From Planctomycetaceae bacterium (GTDB lineage Bacteria; Planctomycetota; Planctomycetia; Planctomycetales; Planctomycetaceae), in NCBI GenBank assembly GCA_027000105.1, contig JALTOP010000291.1, positions 1 to 15,037 on the forward strand: 15,037 nt of DNA. Reading direction: 5' to 3'. The translations under genes and the position numbers were made by a program. Shown here piece after piece: positions 7,901 to 13,444 of this stretch (position 1 is the stretch's first letter; the number at the start of each line of letters is the position of its first letter). The notes under the pieces were generated by a model that was given only the letters and a program-made list of their open reading frames with translations, was not told the DNA's origin and searched no databases.

Positions 7901-8671
7901 CGGGAAGCCCAGTACCACCTGGCTCAGTGCAGGTATCAGTATGCCCAGAGTGCCTCGGATAAAAAAAAGGGGGATGAGCAACTTCAACGGGCGAAATTGG
8001 AGATCACCACTTTCGCCAGCCTGTCGCCGGACTTGCCCAATACTCCCTGGTGGGACAAGTTCGACGCGCTCTATCAGGATATTCAGCAGCTACTCGGCGA
8101 AGTGGCCACGCCGCTGACCAAACCGGAACTGATTGCCCGGACGACGAACAGGAAAAAGAAAAGCCGATATGATGCCGCTACCGTTTCGGAGCGGGACGCT
8201 TCTGAAAAAGAACCGAAGCCCGTACAGAAAAAAGCGAAAGAGGAAAAAGCTGGCGGTGGTATGCTGTCATACGTTCTGATGGGAGTTGTCTTTCTGGTCG
8301 GCTTCGGTTTTGTCGGGTTCGTGTTGATTTCCGGAAAGAAAGGTGAGAAACGCCTGACGACGGAAATTGCAGCCGAGTTGCCCGATACTTTTTCCTCGCC
8401 CGTTTTCGATTCGACTCCTCCCTCGGAACAGGAGCCGGTGGCACGAAAAAAAGTCGCCACCAAAACGGCAGAGGGGGAACCCAAAACGGCCAGAAAAAGA
8501 ACCTCGCGTACTCAGCGCCCCGAGCAGAAAACGAGAAGCGAGAAATCATCAGGAGAAAAACGGGAGCGGGATAGAACCCGCACAAAAAGAACTCGCAGTG
8601 AAAGAGAAAGACCGCCGGAGGGGGCTCCCAGAAAACGGGTTCGCAGAAAACCCCCCTCTGACGAGCAGTAA
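4991..8671 (+). CDS. Giant secreted TPR-like protein with C-terminal membrane anchor and basic tail
   Basis: Protein of 1226 residues. An N-terminal export signal lies at about 25-47 (MSRLCLFLMVGAVSAAS), with cleavage likely after VSA (39) or LVA (47). About 1040 mostly helical residues follow with divergent tetratricopeptide-like repeats, including a charged, coiled-coil-like stretch near 438-480. One hydrophobic segment lies at 1091-1114, and the 112-residue tail has 29 Lys/Arg in its last 76 residues. Predicted topology is a large periplasmic scaffold with the basic tail in the cytoplasm. Start 4991 has GGAAG five bases upstream; ATG 5024 (AGGAG at 5015-5019) and ATG 5063 are alternatives that leave the signal intact. 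The gene lies between a proton-channel gene and another secreted TPR gene, suggesting a scaffold or energised partner of that channel. No enzyme motif is visible. An A8G5 run at 7961-7973 contains an in-frame slippery heptamer. Product type is fairly certain; function is unknown. Confidence 0.85.
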   Translation: MRHIQNSIRSVMRRYLGDGWGNVWMSRLCLFLMVGAVSAASPCLLVAKEPYLEFVQGLRDRQYFDTAIIYLDSLKDRKNVPQEVKQVIPYEKAVTLLRSSQFSQNPETQSQLLDQAQAYLEQFIKNSPRHELVASANTELARILLGKAQVLIWKSRSPANKENRLKFQQDARKLIAQAKEIFQKAHDAYKKQWESFGVYIPEDEKEKRAARKKVEGLYMRSQLDLATCTYEDAQTYDRGSKEFKDKLKAASLEFEKVHSKYRSQYAGLYARTMQGKCFEEQDDIRKALGIYDELLSHPGKSPGLIKLQNQVLHFRLICLNHDSRKDYQLVIQEATDWLKRHARESRSQIGLGIRWELARAQEALATDRNTPEAEKGRLLRQALENVRQINRYSGPYKDVSRSAIQRILVLLDREPGDPKDFDSAFGTANSLLEQVGPLREKLKEAEKTKDKKKIQDAKQELQAQLSETERLYRLALSLADDKSPAKQINSARYKLAYIFYLQRKSYDAAVVGKYLAIRLKKTDPTVALDAAYLGMAGFSQAYNDAPEQYKQKNLKMILDISQFIATNWPNSDRATDARLEMGRILRRSDKPLEAAKWYAEIPKTAAQYATAQLEAGQALWAAYLSIAFKDSTTKTPEELNKMRDQAATYLQTGIEKTEEKTPASQSAPPALIKAKVSLSQIEIMRGNDAKAIELLTKDPHSVVKAVAVKNESDRPKEDFNIKSTAFASLAYQYLLRAYIGTRQLDKAEKTRESLEKIAGASGGAALTAVYVELGRELQKELERLKKLGDQDRLEKVRSGFESFLSQLAKRKGGQSYTSLIWIAETYFSMAQGSKDSPQKASQYYTSASEAFEEILKRAENDPGFVDAARLDGVKLRLVNCKRQERDFDSAEALIKSVLKKNSKALDAQIEAAQVYQDWGEYGGEPERFLDAVRGKKFKDKTVIWGWGNIAKRLQIIINAGDSRPEYKEKLREAQYHLAQCRYQYAQSASDKKKGDEQLQRAKLEITTFASLSPDLPNTPWWDKFDALYQDIQQLLGEVATPLTKPELIARTTNRKKKSRYDAATVSERDASEKEPKPVQKKAKEEKAGGGMLSYVLMGVVFLVGFGFVGFVLISGKKGEKRLTTEIAAELPDTFSSPVFDSTPPSEQEPVARKKVATKTAEGEPKTARKRTSRTQRPEQKTRSEKSSGEKRERDRTRTKRTRSERERPPEGAPRKRVRRKPPSDEQ
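7963..7969 (+). promoter_or_regulatory. Candidate -1 frameshift / slippage site (A AAA AAG)
   Basis: In the reading frame of the giant TPR gene the bases read AAA AAA AAG GGG GAT, so the heptamer A AAA AAG is correctly phased for a -1 slip, as in E. coli dnaX. After a -1 slip the next codons are GGG, GGA, then TGA (7975-7977). An RNA shortened by one A would run to a stop at 8115-8117. Both outcomes end before the membrane segment encoded from 8261. No strong Shine-Dalgarno stimulator is evident upstream. Confidence 0.3.
7990..8017 (+). other. Hairpin downstream of the slippery run
   Basis: GGCGAAA (7990-7996) pairs with TTTCGCC (8011-8017). After one mismatch, TGG (7998-8000) pairs with CCA (8007-8009), leaving a 6-base loop. 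It begins 20 bases after the slippery heptamer, longer than the 5-9 bases usual for a frameshift stimulator, so its role is uncertain. Confidence 0.4.
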
Positions 8672-8691
8672 ACTGAATGGAAAACTGAATG
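8670..8691 (+). repeat. Tandem repeat AAACTGAATG x2 at the end of the giant TPR gene
   Basis: AAACTGAATG occurs at 8670-8679 and 8682-8691 (12-base period), beginning inside the TAA stop codon of the giant TPR gene. It has no evident function and looks like a small slippage duplication. Confidence 0.6.
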
Positions 8692-8774
8692 AAAGATGTC
8701 AGGGATTATCCTGGCGCAAGAAGTGAAATCTGTTTCCGAGATCAGCCAATCAATAAACATAAAGAACGTAAATT

Positions 8775-8778
8775 GGAG
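8775..8778 (+). promoter_or_regulatory. Ribosome-binding site fixing the GTG start of the second TPR gene
   Basis: GGAG lies seven bases before GTG 8786. The upstream in-frame ATG at 8696 has no such site and would add 30 residues ahead of a good signal peptide. The GTG is therefore preferred. Confidence 0.65.
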
Positions 8779-8785
8779 TCCTGTT

Positions 8786-9844
8786 GTGAATAATCCGATG
8801 TTTCGCACGATGTTGCTGGTAGCCTGGCTTGTCCTGCTCACTTCATCCGACTGTTTTGCGATTGATATTATCACTCGCAAGTCCGCCAAGAACCGTCTTT
8901 CCGGGAAGGTGACCGAGGTCAGCAAGAGATTCGTCAAAATCAAGCCGCAAGCTGGCGCGGAAATTGAGGTGCCAGCCAATGATATCGAGAAAATTGAGTG
9001 GGATGGTGCTCCGGGAACGTTAAGTGGTGCGCTCGGCCAGGAACGAAACGGCAATTACGAGGAAGCCATCAAGAATTTGAAAGCCGCGATGGAAAAGGTG
9101 CCAGCCTCGGCGGAAAATCTGAGGACGGATTTTCAGTTCTTTATTTCCAGAGCGTTGGCAAAGTGGGCATTGGCTGATCACTCCAGGTTGCCCGAAGCGA
9201 TTACCAGGATGAAAAACTTCGTTGATTCGAATCCTTCCAGCTTCCGCTATTACGAGGCGATCAATTATCTTGGGCAACTCTATCTGGAGAACAAGGATTT
9301 TGCGAATGCAGGAGCGACGTTCACCAAGTTGGAGAATTCTCCGTTCAACGATTACAAACTGGCAGCAAAATCGGCGAAAGCGCATGTCCTGCTGGCCCAG
9401 AATCAGGTAGATCAGGCGTTGCAGGCTTTTGATCAGGTTTTGCAATCTCCTGCCAAAGACGAATCCTCCAGACAGCGTCAACTCGAGGCGATGCTCGGGA
9501 AAGCGACCTGTCTGCATTTGAAATCGAAAAATGAGGAAGCCCTCGATCTGCTGGAAACAGTGATCGAAAACGCCAGGGAATCGGACGCACGTTTGCAGGC
9601 TCAGGCTCAGGTGTTGCGAGGCAAGGCGTTACTGGCCGAAGGGAAGAATCAGGAAGCACTACTCGCCTTTCTGCTGGTCGACGTTCTGTTTTCGGGGCAG
9701 CAGGATTTGCATGCGGAGTCCCTGTATAATCTGTCGAAACTGTGGACGACCGTCGGGCAACCCGGTCGGGCGGATGAGTCCCGATCCATTTTGGAGTCAA
9801 AATATCCGAACAGTCCCTGGGCCAGGAAACTGACTGCGGGCTGA
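8786..9844 (+). CDS. Secreted TPR protein
   Basis: Protein of 352 residues from GTG 8786. The signal peptide is MFRTMLLVAWLVLLTSSDCFA, with cleavage after CFA and before IDII. Next comes a small, probably beta-rich module of about 50 residues (RLSGKVTEVSKRFVKIKP, then EVPANDIEKIEWDG). The rest is helical, with tetratricopeptide-type repeats: ERNGNYEEAIKNLKAA, LYLENKDFANAGATF, LAQNQVDQALQAF and LAEGKNQEALLAF. No membrane segment follows the leader, so it should be a soluble periplasmic protein. It lies 114 bases after the giant TPR gene and 364 bases before the second channel gene, and probably acts with them as a protein-interaction adaptor. A longer start at 8696 is possible but would bury the signal peptide 34 residues in. 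TPR assignment is good; the partner and role are inferred. Confidence 0.85.
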   Translation: MNNPMFRTMLLVAWLVLLTSSDCFAIDIITRKSAKNRLSGKVTEVSKRFVKIKPQAGAEIEVPANDIEKIEWDGAPGTLSGALGQERNGNYEEAIKNLKAAMEKVPASAENLRTDFQFFISRALAKWALADHSRLPEAITRMKNFVDSNPSSFRYYEAINYLGQLYLENKDFANAGATFTKLENSPFNDYKLAAKSAKAHVLLAQNQVDQALQAFDQVLQSPAKDESSRQRQLEAMLGKATCLHLKSKNEEALDLLETVIENARESDARLQAQAQVLRGKALLAEGKNQEALLAFLLVDVLFSGQQDLHAESLYNLSKLWTTVGQPGRADESRSILESKYPNSPWARKLTAG

Positions 9845-10151
9845 AACAGGGATTGGCCCCAAAAAAGTGAGATAGACAAACGGGTGGAGTCATTTCTGGC
9901 GAGTGGTTATTTTTTCGCAGTGACCGGTTGATTACCATCTGCCGTATCGTCATGATGTTTTTTCATTCACTGCGGGGCGTTGGTATCGGTTAAGTGAAGG
10001 TGGTCAGGCCGTCTCTGGAGATTTCACGGTTGAAAAATGCCGAGAAACAGGCAACATCAATTCGGAAGTTTGATAAGTTTGGCACGGGTGAGATTGCCGG
10101 GGATATCTGCCGATGGGGCTGCGTGAAAACATGATGATTAATAGTGACAAT

Positions 10152-10173
10152 ATCGAAATTTGAACAATTCGAT
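10152..10173. repeat. Inverted repeat ATCGAA-N10-TTCGAT upstream of the second channel gene
   Basis: ATCGAA (10152-10157) and TTCGAT (10168-10173) are perfect reverse complements around a 10-base spacer, ending 35 bases before GTG 10209. The geometry suits either a dimeric operator or a 5'-UTR hairpin. No regulator is identified. Confidence 0.35.
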
Positions 10174-10196
10174 CAGGGCAACTTTCTTTGCACGAT

Positions 10197-10202
10197 GGGA
10201 GA
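10197..10202 (+). promoter_or_regulatory. Ribosome-binding site fixing the GTG start of the second channel gene
   Basis: GGGAGA lies six bases before GTG 10209. This favours the GTG over the TTG at 10188, which would place the ribosome-binding site inside the reading frame. Confidence 0.7.
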
Positions 10203-10208
10203 ACAAAC

Positions 10209-11060
10209 GTGAAATTGATGAACGACAAGGGACAGGCAGCGAATAAACGGTTTGGCCTGTGGTTGATGGTCTGTCTGGCTTTAATTGCAGGGGGCATGCT
10301 CTCCGGAAATACTGCGGTTACCCCGGTCGCTTACGCTGACGAAGCTTCAGCAGACGAGGGGGGCGCAGACGATGGAGCAGCGGAAGAGAAAACATCCGAC
10401 GACAGCAAGGAGAGTGATTCGGATGATGCTCCCGAACAGAGAAGCTTTCTTACCTGGATGATCGAAGCCTCCGGGATTTTTGGTGCGATTCTGCTCGTGC
10501 TCTCGTTCGTCATGGTTGCCCTGGTGATGATGAACGTGTTGCAGGTGAAACGAGACGTGTTCATTCCGCAAAGCTTTGTCGATGCCTATCAGCAGAAATT
10601 GGAGGCGAAAGATTACAAAGGGGCTTACGATCTGTGCAAGTCGGATGAATCGCTTGTTGCCCGTGTGTTGGCTGTCGGCATGGGACGACTCGATCGTGGT
10701 TATGCTTCCGCGATTGAAGGGATGCAGGAATTGGGGGAAGAGGAAAACATGAATTTCGAGCATCGTCTCAGTTACCTGGCTCTCATTGCTTCGATTGCTC
10801 CAATGATCGGGCTGATGGGAACGGTTTACGGGATGATTCTTTCTTTTCAGAAAATTGCTACATCGACGGTTGCTCCCAAACCATCTGAGTTGGCAGACGG
10901 TATTTCAACGGCGTTGTTCACGACTCTTGAAGGATTGGCCGTTGCGATTCCCGCGATGATCGCCTACAGCATTCTGCGCAATCGCGTCTCGCGCTATATG
11001 CTGGAAGTTGGCATGGTCAGCGAGGGGTTGATGGGCCGGTTGCCTATGGGCAAACAGTAG
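10209..11060 (+). CDS. MotA/TolQ/ExbB-family proton channel protein with signal peptide and acidic linker (second copy)
   Basis: Protein of 283 residues. Unlike the first copy it begins with a cleavable-looking signal peptide (hydrophobic stretch about 16-41, cleavage after AYA at 43). A 34-residue linker at 44-77 follows, with 15 Asp/Glu, predicted to be periplasmic. The family core comes next: membrane segment one at about 88-110, a cytoplasmic loop of about 80 residues, segment two at about 189-212 (IAPMIGLMGTVYGMIL), and segment three at about 231-254 (ISTALFTTLEGLAVAIP). GTVYG and the FTT motif are conserved. Segment three has a glutamate (E241) where the first copy has leucine. Two ExbD/TolR genes follow, so this is very likely the ring of a proton-driven complex with one or both of them. 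Start GTG 10209 is chosen from its ribosome-binding site. The energised partner may be one of the nearby TPR proteins, but that is inference. Confidence 0.9.
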   Translation: MKLMNDKGQAANKRFGLWLMVCLALIAGGMLSGNTAVTPVAYADEASADEGGADDGAAEEKTSDDSKESDSDDAPEQRSFLTWMIEASGIFGAILLVLSFVMVALVMMNVLQVKRDVFIPQSFVDAYQQKLEAKDYKGAYDLCKSDESLVARVLAVGMGRLDRGYASAIEGMQELGEEENMNFEHRLSYLALIASIAPMIGLMGTVYGMILSFQKIATSTVAPKPSELADGISTALFTTLEGLAVAIPAMIAYSILRNRVSRYMLEVGMVSEGLMGRLPMGKQ

Positions 11061-11176
11061 GAGATTCTTGTCATCCTGTGCTGCGTGTCGCATGGCATCC
11101 CGGGCTGTTCTGAACTCCCCCGAGAAGTCTGATACGGAGCCTGTTGCCGCGTGCAGGGGCAGAGTTGGTAGTTTTC

Positions 11177-11184
11177 AGGAGAAG
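11177..11184 (+). promoter_or_regulatory. Ribosome-binding site of the first ExbD gene, with an overlapping four-codon ORF
   Basis: AGGAGAAG lies four bases before GTG 11189. An out-of-frame ATG at 11185 opens a four-codon ORF (MSEI, stop 11197-11199) that overlaps the start. The GTG frame encodes the ExbD protein and is therefore taken as the start. Confidence 0.6.
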
Positions 11185-11188
11185 ATGA

Positions 11189-11665
11189 GTGAGATATAAA
11201 AAGCATGAGTCGTCAGTGATCGAGCCGGATATGACTCCGATGATCGATATCGTCTTTCAGTTGATCGCCTTTTTTATGATGGTGACCAATTTTGAACAGA
11301 CTCAAGCCGACGAGCGAGTCAAGCTTCCCAGCGATCAACTGGCCCGGCCACCGGTCGTTTCCCGGGAGAAGGTTCTCGTTATCAATGTCGGTTTCATTCG
11401 TGACAAAGAAGGTGAGAAAACTGATCCCACCGCCTATGTGTTCGAAGGGGATAGCAAAACGCCTGTGCTGGAATACGGCCCTCGTTTGAAAGAAGAGAAA
11501 CGGGTTGCTGAAGCCCTGTATGGTCCGGGTGGTCACAAGGACATGATTATTGAAATACGGGCGGACGCAGAGACTCCCACGGGGCTGGTACAGGAATTGA
11601 TCAAGCTGGCCCAGGAGGCGGGGTTTGAAAAGTTTTCCCTTCGAGCCAAACAGTTGATAAGATAG
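11189..11665 (+). CDS. ExbD/TolR-family protein (first copy)
   Basis: Protein of 158 residues in the ExbD/TolR family. This is the single-span subunit that sits in the pore of the ExbB/TolQ ring and transmits proton flow to the periplasm. The short cytoplasmic N terminus leads into DMTPMIDIVFQLIAFFMMV (14-32), where D20 is the family's protonatable membrane aspartate. The remaining 120 or so residues are periplasmic and end in a typical alpha/beta pattern (DMIIEIRADAETPTGLVQELIKLAQEAG, given here only as a region near 117-144). The TM motif MTPMID is almost identical in the second copy, but the periplasmic domains differ clearly. It follows the second channel gene by 128 bases and precedes the second ExbD by 17 bases. 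A proteobacterial-type ExbD for TonB is unlikely, since no TonB gene is seen. Confidence 0.9.
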   Translation: MRYKKHESSVIEPDMTPMIDIVFQLIAFFMMVTNFEQTQADERVKLPSDQLARPPVVSREKVLVINVGFIRDKEGEKTDPTAYVFEGDSKTPVLEYGPRLKEEKRVAEALYGPGGHKDMIIEIRADAETPTGLVQELIKLAQEAGFEKFSLRAKQLIR

Positions 11666-11682
11666 AGCAGGGTTTTTCGACC

Positions 11683-12183
11683 ATGAAAATACGCGAGTCA
11701 AGAGTTGCCGCAACGAAAATCGAAGCCCAGATGGCCCCGATGATCGATGTCGTCTTTCAACTGCTGATCTTCTTCATGTTGACGTTGAAGATTATCCCGG
11801 TAGAAGGAGATTTCAACATCAATATGCCGATCGGGCAACAGGCGACCGAAAGTCCTGACATTACGCCCCCTCCCATCAAGGTTCGATTGATTGCCAACGA
11901 GGACGGATCACTTGCCGGTGTGCAGATGAATCAAAGGCAGTTGGGCAATGACAGCCTGGCTTTTGATCGTCTCAATGCGGAAATTGGTAACCTGGTTGGC
12001 AGGCGGGACAACCCGTTTGCTGACGAACTGGAGGTTGAAATCGATGCAGATTACAATCTGCATTATCGATTCGTCATTTCCGCCGTTTCTGCCTGTACTG
12101 GTTACGTTTCACCCGAAAGCGGACAGGTGATTCGTTATGTCGAAAAGGTGAAATTTGCCCCACCGAGACGTCCCGCCGGTTAG
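11683..12183 (+). CDS. ExbD/TolR-family protein (second copy)
   Basis: Protein of 166 residues. The N terminus leads into QMAPMIDVVFQLLIFFMLTL (16-35), and D22 is the expected proton-carrying aspartate. The periplasmic part begins with a proline-rich stretch (PDITPPPIKVRL near 59-70) and ends in a basic, proline-containing tail (APPRRPAG). It starts at ATG 11683, 17 bases after the first ExbD, with only a weak AGGG upstream, which suggests coupled translation. Two different ExbD proteins next to one channel gene could form a heterodimer inside a single ring, since ExbD is dimeric in known structures. Alternatively, one may serve the distant first channel (4194-4850). The sequence does not decide between these. 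Family membership is firm; the assignment of partners is inference. Confidence 0.9.
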   Translation: MKIRESRVAATKIEAQMAPMIDVVFQLLIFFMLTLKIIPVEGDFNINMPIGQQATESPDITPPPIKVRLIANEDGSLAGVQMNQRQLGNDSLAFDRLNAEIGNLVGRRDNPFADELEVEIDADYNLHYRFVISAVSACTGYVSPESGQVIRYVEKVKFAPPRRPAG

Positions 12184-12188
12184 GAAGG
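12182..12188 (+). promoter_or_regulatory. Ribosome-binding site of the amidotransferase gene, overlapping the ExbD stop
   Basis: AGGAAGG overlaps the TAG stop (12181-12183) of the second ExbD gene and lies 10 bases before TTG 12199. This indicates that the two genes share a transcript and are translationally linked. Confidence 0.6.
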
Positions 12189-12198
12189 TACTTTTCCG

Positions 12199-12780
12199 TT
12201 GATATTTGTTCTCGATAACTACGATTCCTTCACCTACAACCTCGTGCAGCGGTTGGGCGAGATCGATCCCGATCTGGAAATCACCGTTGCAAGAAATGAC
12301 CAGACCACTTTGGAGGAAATAGCGGAACTGGATCCGGAGAGAATCATTGTTTCTCCCGGGCCGTGTACTCCGAAGCAGGCAGGGTTATCGTGTGATGTAA
12401 TACGCAGGTTTGGTCCGGAAAAGCCACTGCTCGGGGTATGCCTGGGGCATCAGTCGATCGCAGAAGTCTATGGAGCTGAAGTTGTTCGCGCTGACCGACT
12501 CATGCACGGCAAGGTTTCTTCCGTTAGGCACGACGAACAGGGCCTGTTCCGGGGAATCGAAAATCCTGCGATTGCGACTCGCTATCACAGTTTGATTGTG
12601 CCGGAAGAATCGCTTCCCGATTGCCTGATGCCGACCGCCTGGTCTGCCGATGAGGGCCATCCTGCCGAGTTGATGGGGCTAAGACACCGTGAATTTCCGG
12701 TTTACGGAGTCCAGTTTCATCCGGAAAGTTTCCTGACAGAAGCAGGAATCAAATTGTTGGAAAACTTCCTGACCCTGTGA
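12199..12780 (+). CDS. trpG: Anthranilate / aminodeoxychorismate synthase component II (glutamine amidotransferase)
   Basis: Class I glutamine amidotransferase of 193 residues. It hydrolyses glutamine and passes ammonia to a chorismate-using partner: TrpE (tryptophan) or PabB (folate). The start motif IFVLDNYDSFTYNLVQ matches the family exactly from residue 2, which supports the TTG start. Key features are SPGPCTPKQAG (52-62), the nucleophile C81 in GVCLGHQ, the conserved HGK segment, and H174/E176 in VQFHPESF. The triad is intact and the length is typical. In many bacteria one such protein serves both pathways, so trpG versus pabA cannot be settled; neither trpE nor pabB is in the window. 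It follows the second ExbD by 15 bases and is probably transcribed from the same promoter as the channel genes, an unusual pairing of housekeeping and envelope functions. The reverse-strand gene behind it converges on it. Confidence 0.93.
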   Translation: MIFVLDNYDSFTYNLVQRLGEIDPDLEITVARNDQTTLEEIAELDPERIIVSPGPCTPKQAGLSCDVIRRFGPEKPLLGVCLGHQSIAEVYGAEVVRADRLMHGKVSSVRHDEQGLFRGIENPAIATRYHSLIVPEESLPDCLMPTAWSADEGHPAELMGLRHREFPVYGVQFHPESFLTEAGIKLLENFLTL

Positions 12781-12785
12781 GGCTG

Positions 12786-12809
12786 CCGGTTGGGAGTGGA
12801 GAGCACCGG
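12786..12809 (+). terminator. Weak hairpin after the amidotransferase gene
   Basis: CCGGT (12786-12790) pairs with ACCGG (12805-12809) across a 14-base loop and is followed by TTCCGTTTCTGT. The stem is short and the T-run broken, so this is at best a weak terminator between convergent genes. Confidence 0.25.
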
Positions 12810-12882
12810 TTCCGTTTCTGTCATCAGCGCTCGGTTTGCTGGGAGGCAGTCTGCAACAGTGTTTATGTTTATGCGGCAGATA

Positions 12883-13131
12883 CTATTCTGCGGCGATTTC
12901 AGGCTCTTTTTTATATCCCAGTGAAACAATCACGCTAAGAAGTTCTTCATAGGTAATGAATCGCCTGCGGTGGTTCAGCTTGTATTGATCCACCGCCTGT
13001 GCCAGTTCGCTCACTTGCGGGTTCATTTCGGAATGGGAGTCCCGAAATTGTCTCCGTTCCGGGCCGGAGTAGTCTGAATTCGCTTTACGACGATCGTCGA
13101 TTATTGCCTGGTTTCCAAAAGTTGTTGACAT
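12883..13131 (-). CDS. Small conserved hypothetical protein with GPERRQF motif
   Basis: Reverse-strand gene of 82 residues from the second of two nearby ATGs. ATG 13131 has GGGA eight bases upstream, whereas ATG 13137 has it only two bases away. The N-terminal part is polar and includes DRRKANSDYSGPERRQF. The second half looks like a compact helical domain: VSELAQAVDQYKL, then NHRRRFITYEELLSVIVSLGYKK. I associate this pattern with small uncharacterised proteins found in many planctomycetes, from memory and without a search. There is no signal peptide, membrane segment or enzyme motif, and the many Arg/Lys could suit nucleic-acid or protein binding, though that is a guess. It converges on the amidotransferase gene and is divergent from gpsA. 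A 5-bp hairpin (12876-12891) overlaps its stop codon. Codon content and the ordered motif argue that it is a real gene. Confidence 0.75.
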   Translation of the reverse strand: MSTTFGNQAIIDDRRKANSDYSGPERRQFRDSHSEMNPQVSELAQAVDQYKLNHRRRFITYEELLSVIVSLGYKKEPEIAAE

Positions 13132-13246
13132 CGGCATGTTCCCGTGCTTTTCAGGTCAGTGAATTCCCAAACAGGCTTGGCTACGTTTTCCACTCGAAAG
13201 ATTCTGAATCGATTTCTTCCCAAGCATCTCAAACCTAGAACAAAAA

Positions 13247-13261
13247 CAGACGAAATGTCTG
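13247..13261 (-). other. Small hairpin with T-run on the reverse strand
   Basis: On the reverse strand CAGAC-ATTTC-GTCTG is followed by TTTTTGTT, which resembles a small intrinsic terminator or attenuator about 115 bases ahead of the small reverse gene. The stem is only five base pairs, so its strength is doubtful. Its arm words recur in the hairpin at 13445-13467. Confidence 0.3.
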
Positions 13262-13390
13262 ATTGGAGTGAAAAAAAGTGGTGTTTCCTGCGAGAATTCT
13301 GTGGATAATTCCCGCGGAAAAAGAAGGCGGGAGGAAATTGTACGTCCAACCGTCTCTTTTGGACGAGTTGATTCTTCTTTTGGGAATATT

Positions 13391-13399
13391 TGCTAAAAT
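13391..13399 (+). promoter_or_regulatory. Candidate extended -10 promoter of gpsA
   Basis: TGCTAAAAT fits the extended -10 pattern TG-N-TAAAAT. A matching -35 at normal spacing is weak; TTGATT at 13368-13373 is 20 bases away. A transcript starting near 13406 would have a leader of about 130 bases that includes the hairpin at 13445-13467. Confidence 0.4.
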
Positions 13400-13444
13400 C
13401 GGTTTGGTAGGAGCAATCGGTTCTGCCGGAAAAGAACGGGCTTT

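Larger units (their letters stand above)
9845..10208. other. Gene-free interval before the second channel operon
   Basis: About 360 bases with no supported gene, probably holding the promoter of the following operon. Visible are an 8-bp inverted repeat CGCAGTGA (9916-9923) / TCACTGCG (9967-9974) with a 43-base spacer, the word TCTCTGGAGA at 10012-10021 also found upstream of the peptidase gene, and the inverted repeat ATCGAA/TTCGAT at 10152-10173. I could not place convincing -35/-10 boxes. Confidence 0.5.

Noticed and set aside
7091..7987. Reverse-strand open frame (298 codons)
   Set aside because: It is antisense to the giant TPR gene. The composition is a mirror of Glu/Lys-rich helical coding sequence and has no start signal or family match.
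9916..9974. 8-bp inverted repeat as terminator of the second TPR gene
   Set aside because: The 43-base spacer is too long and no T-run follows the second arm.
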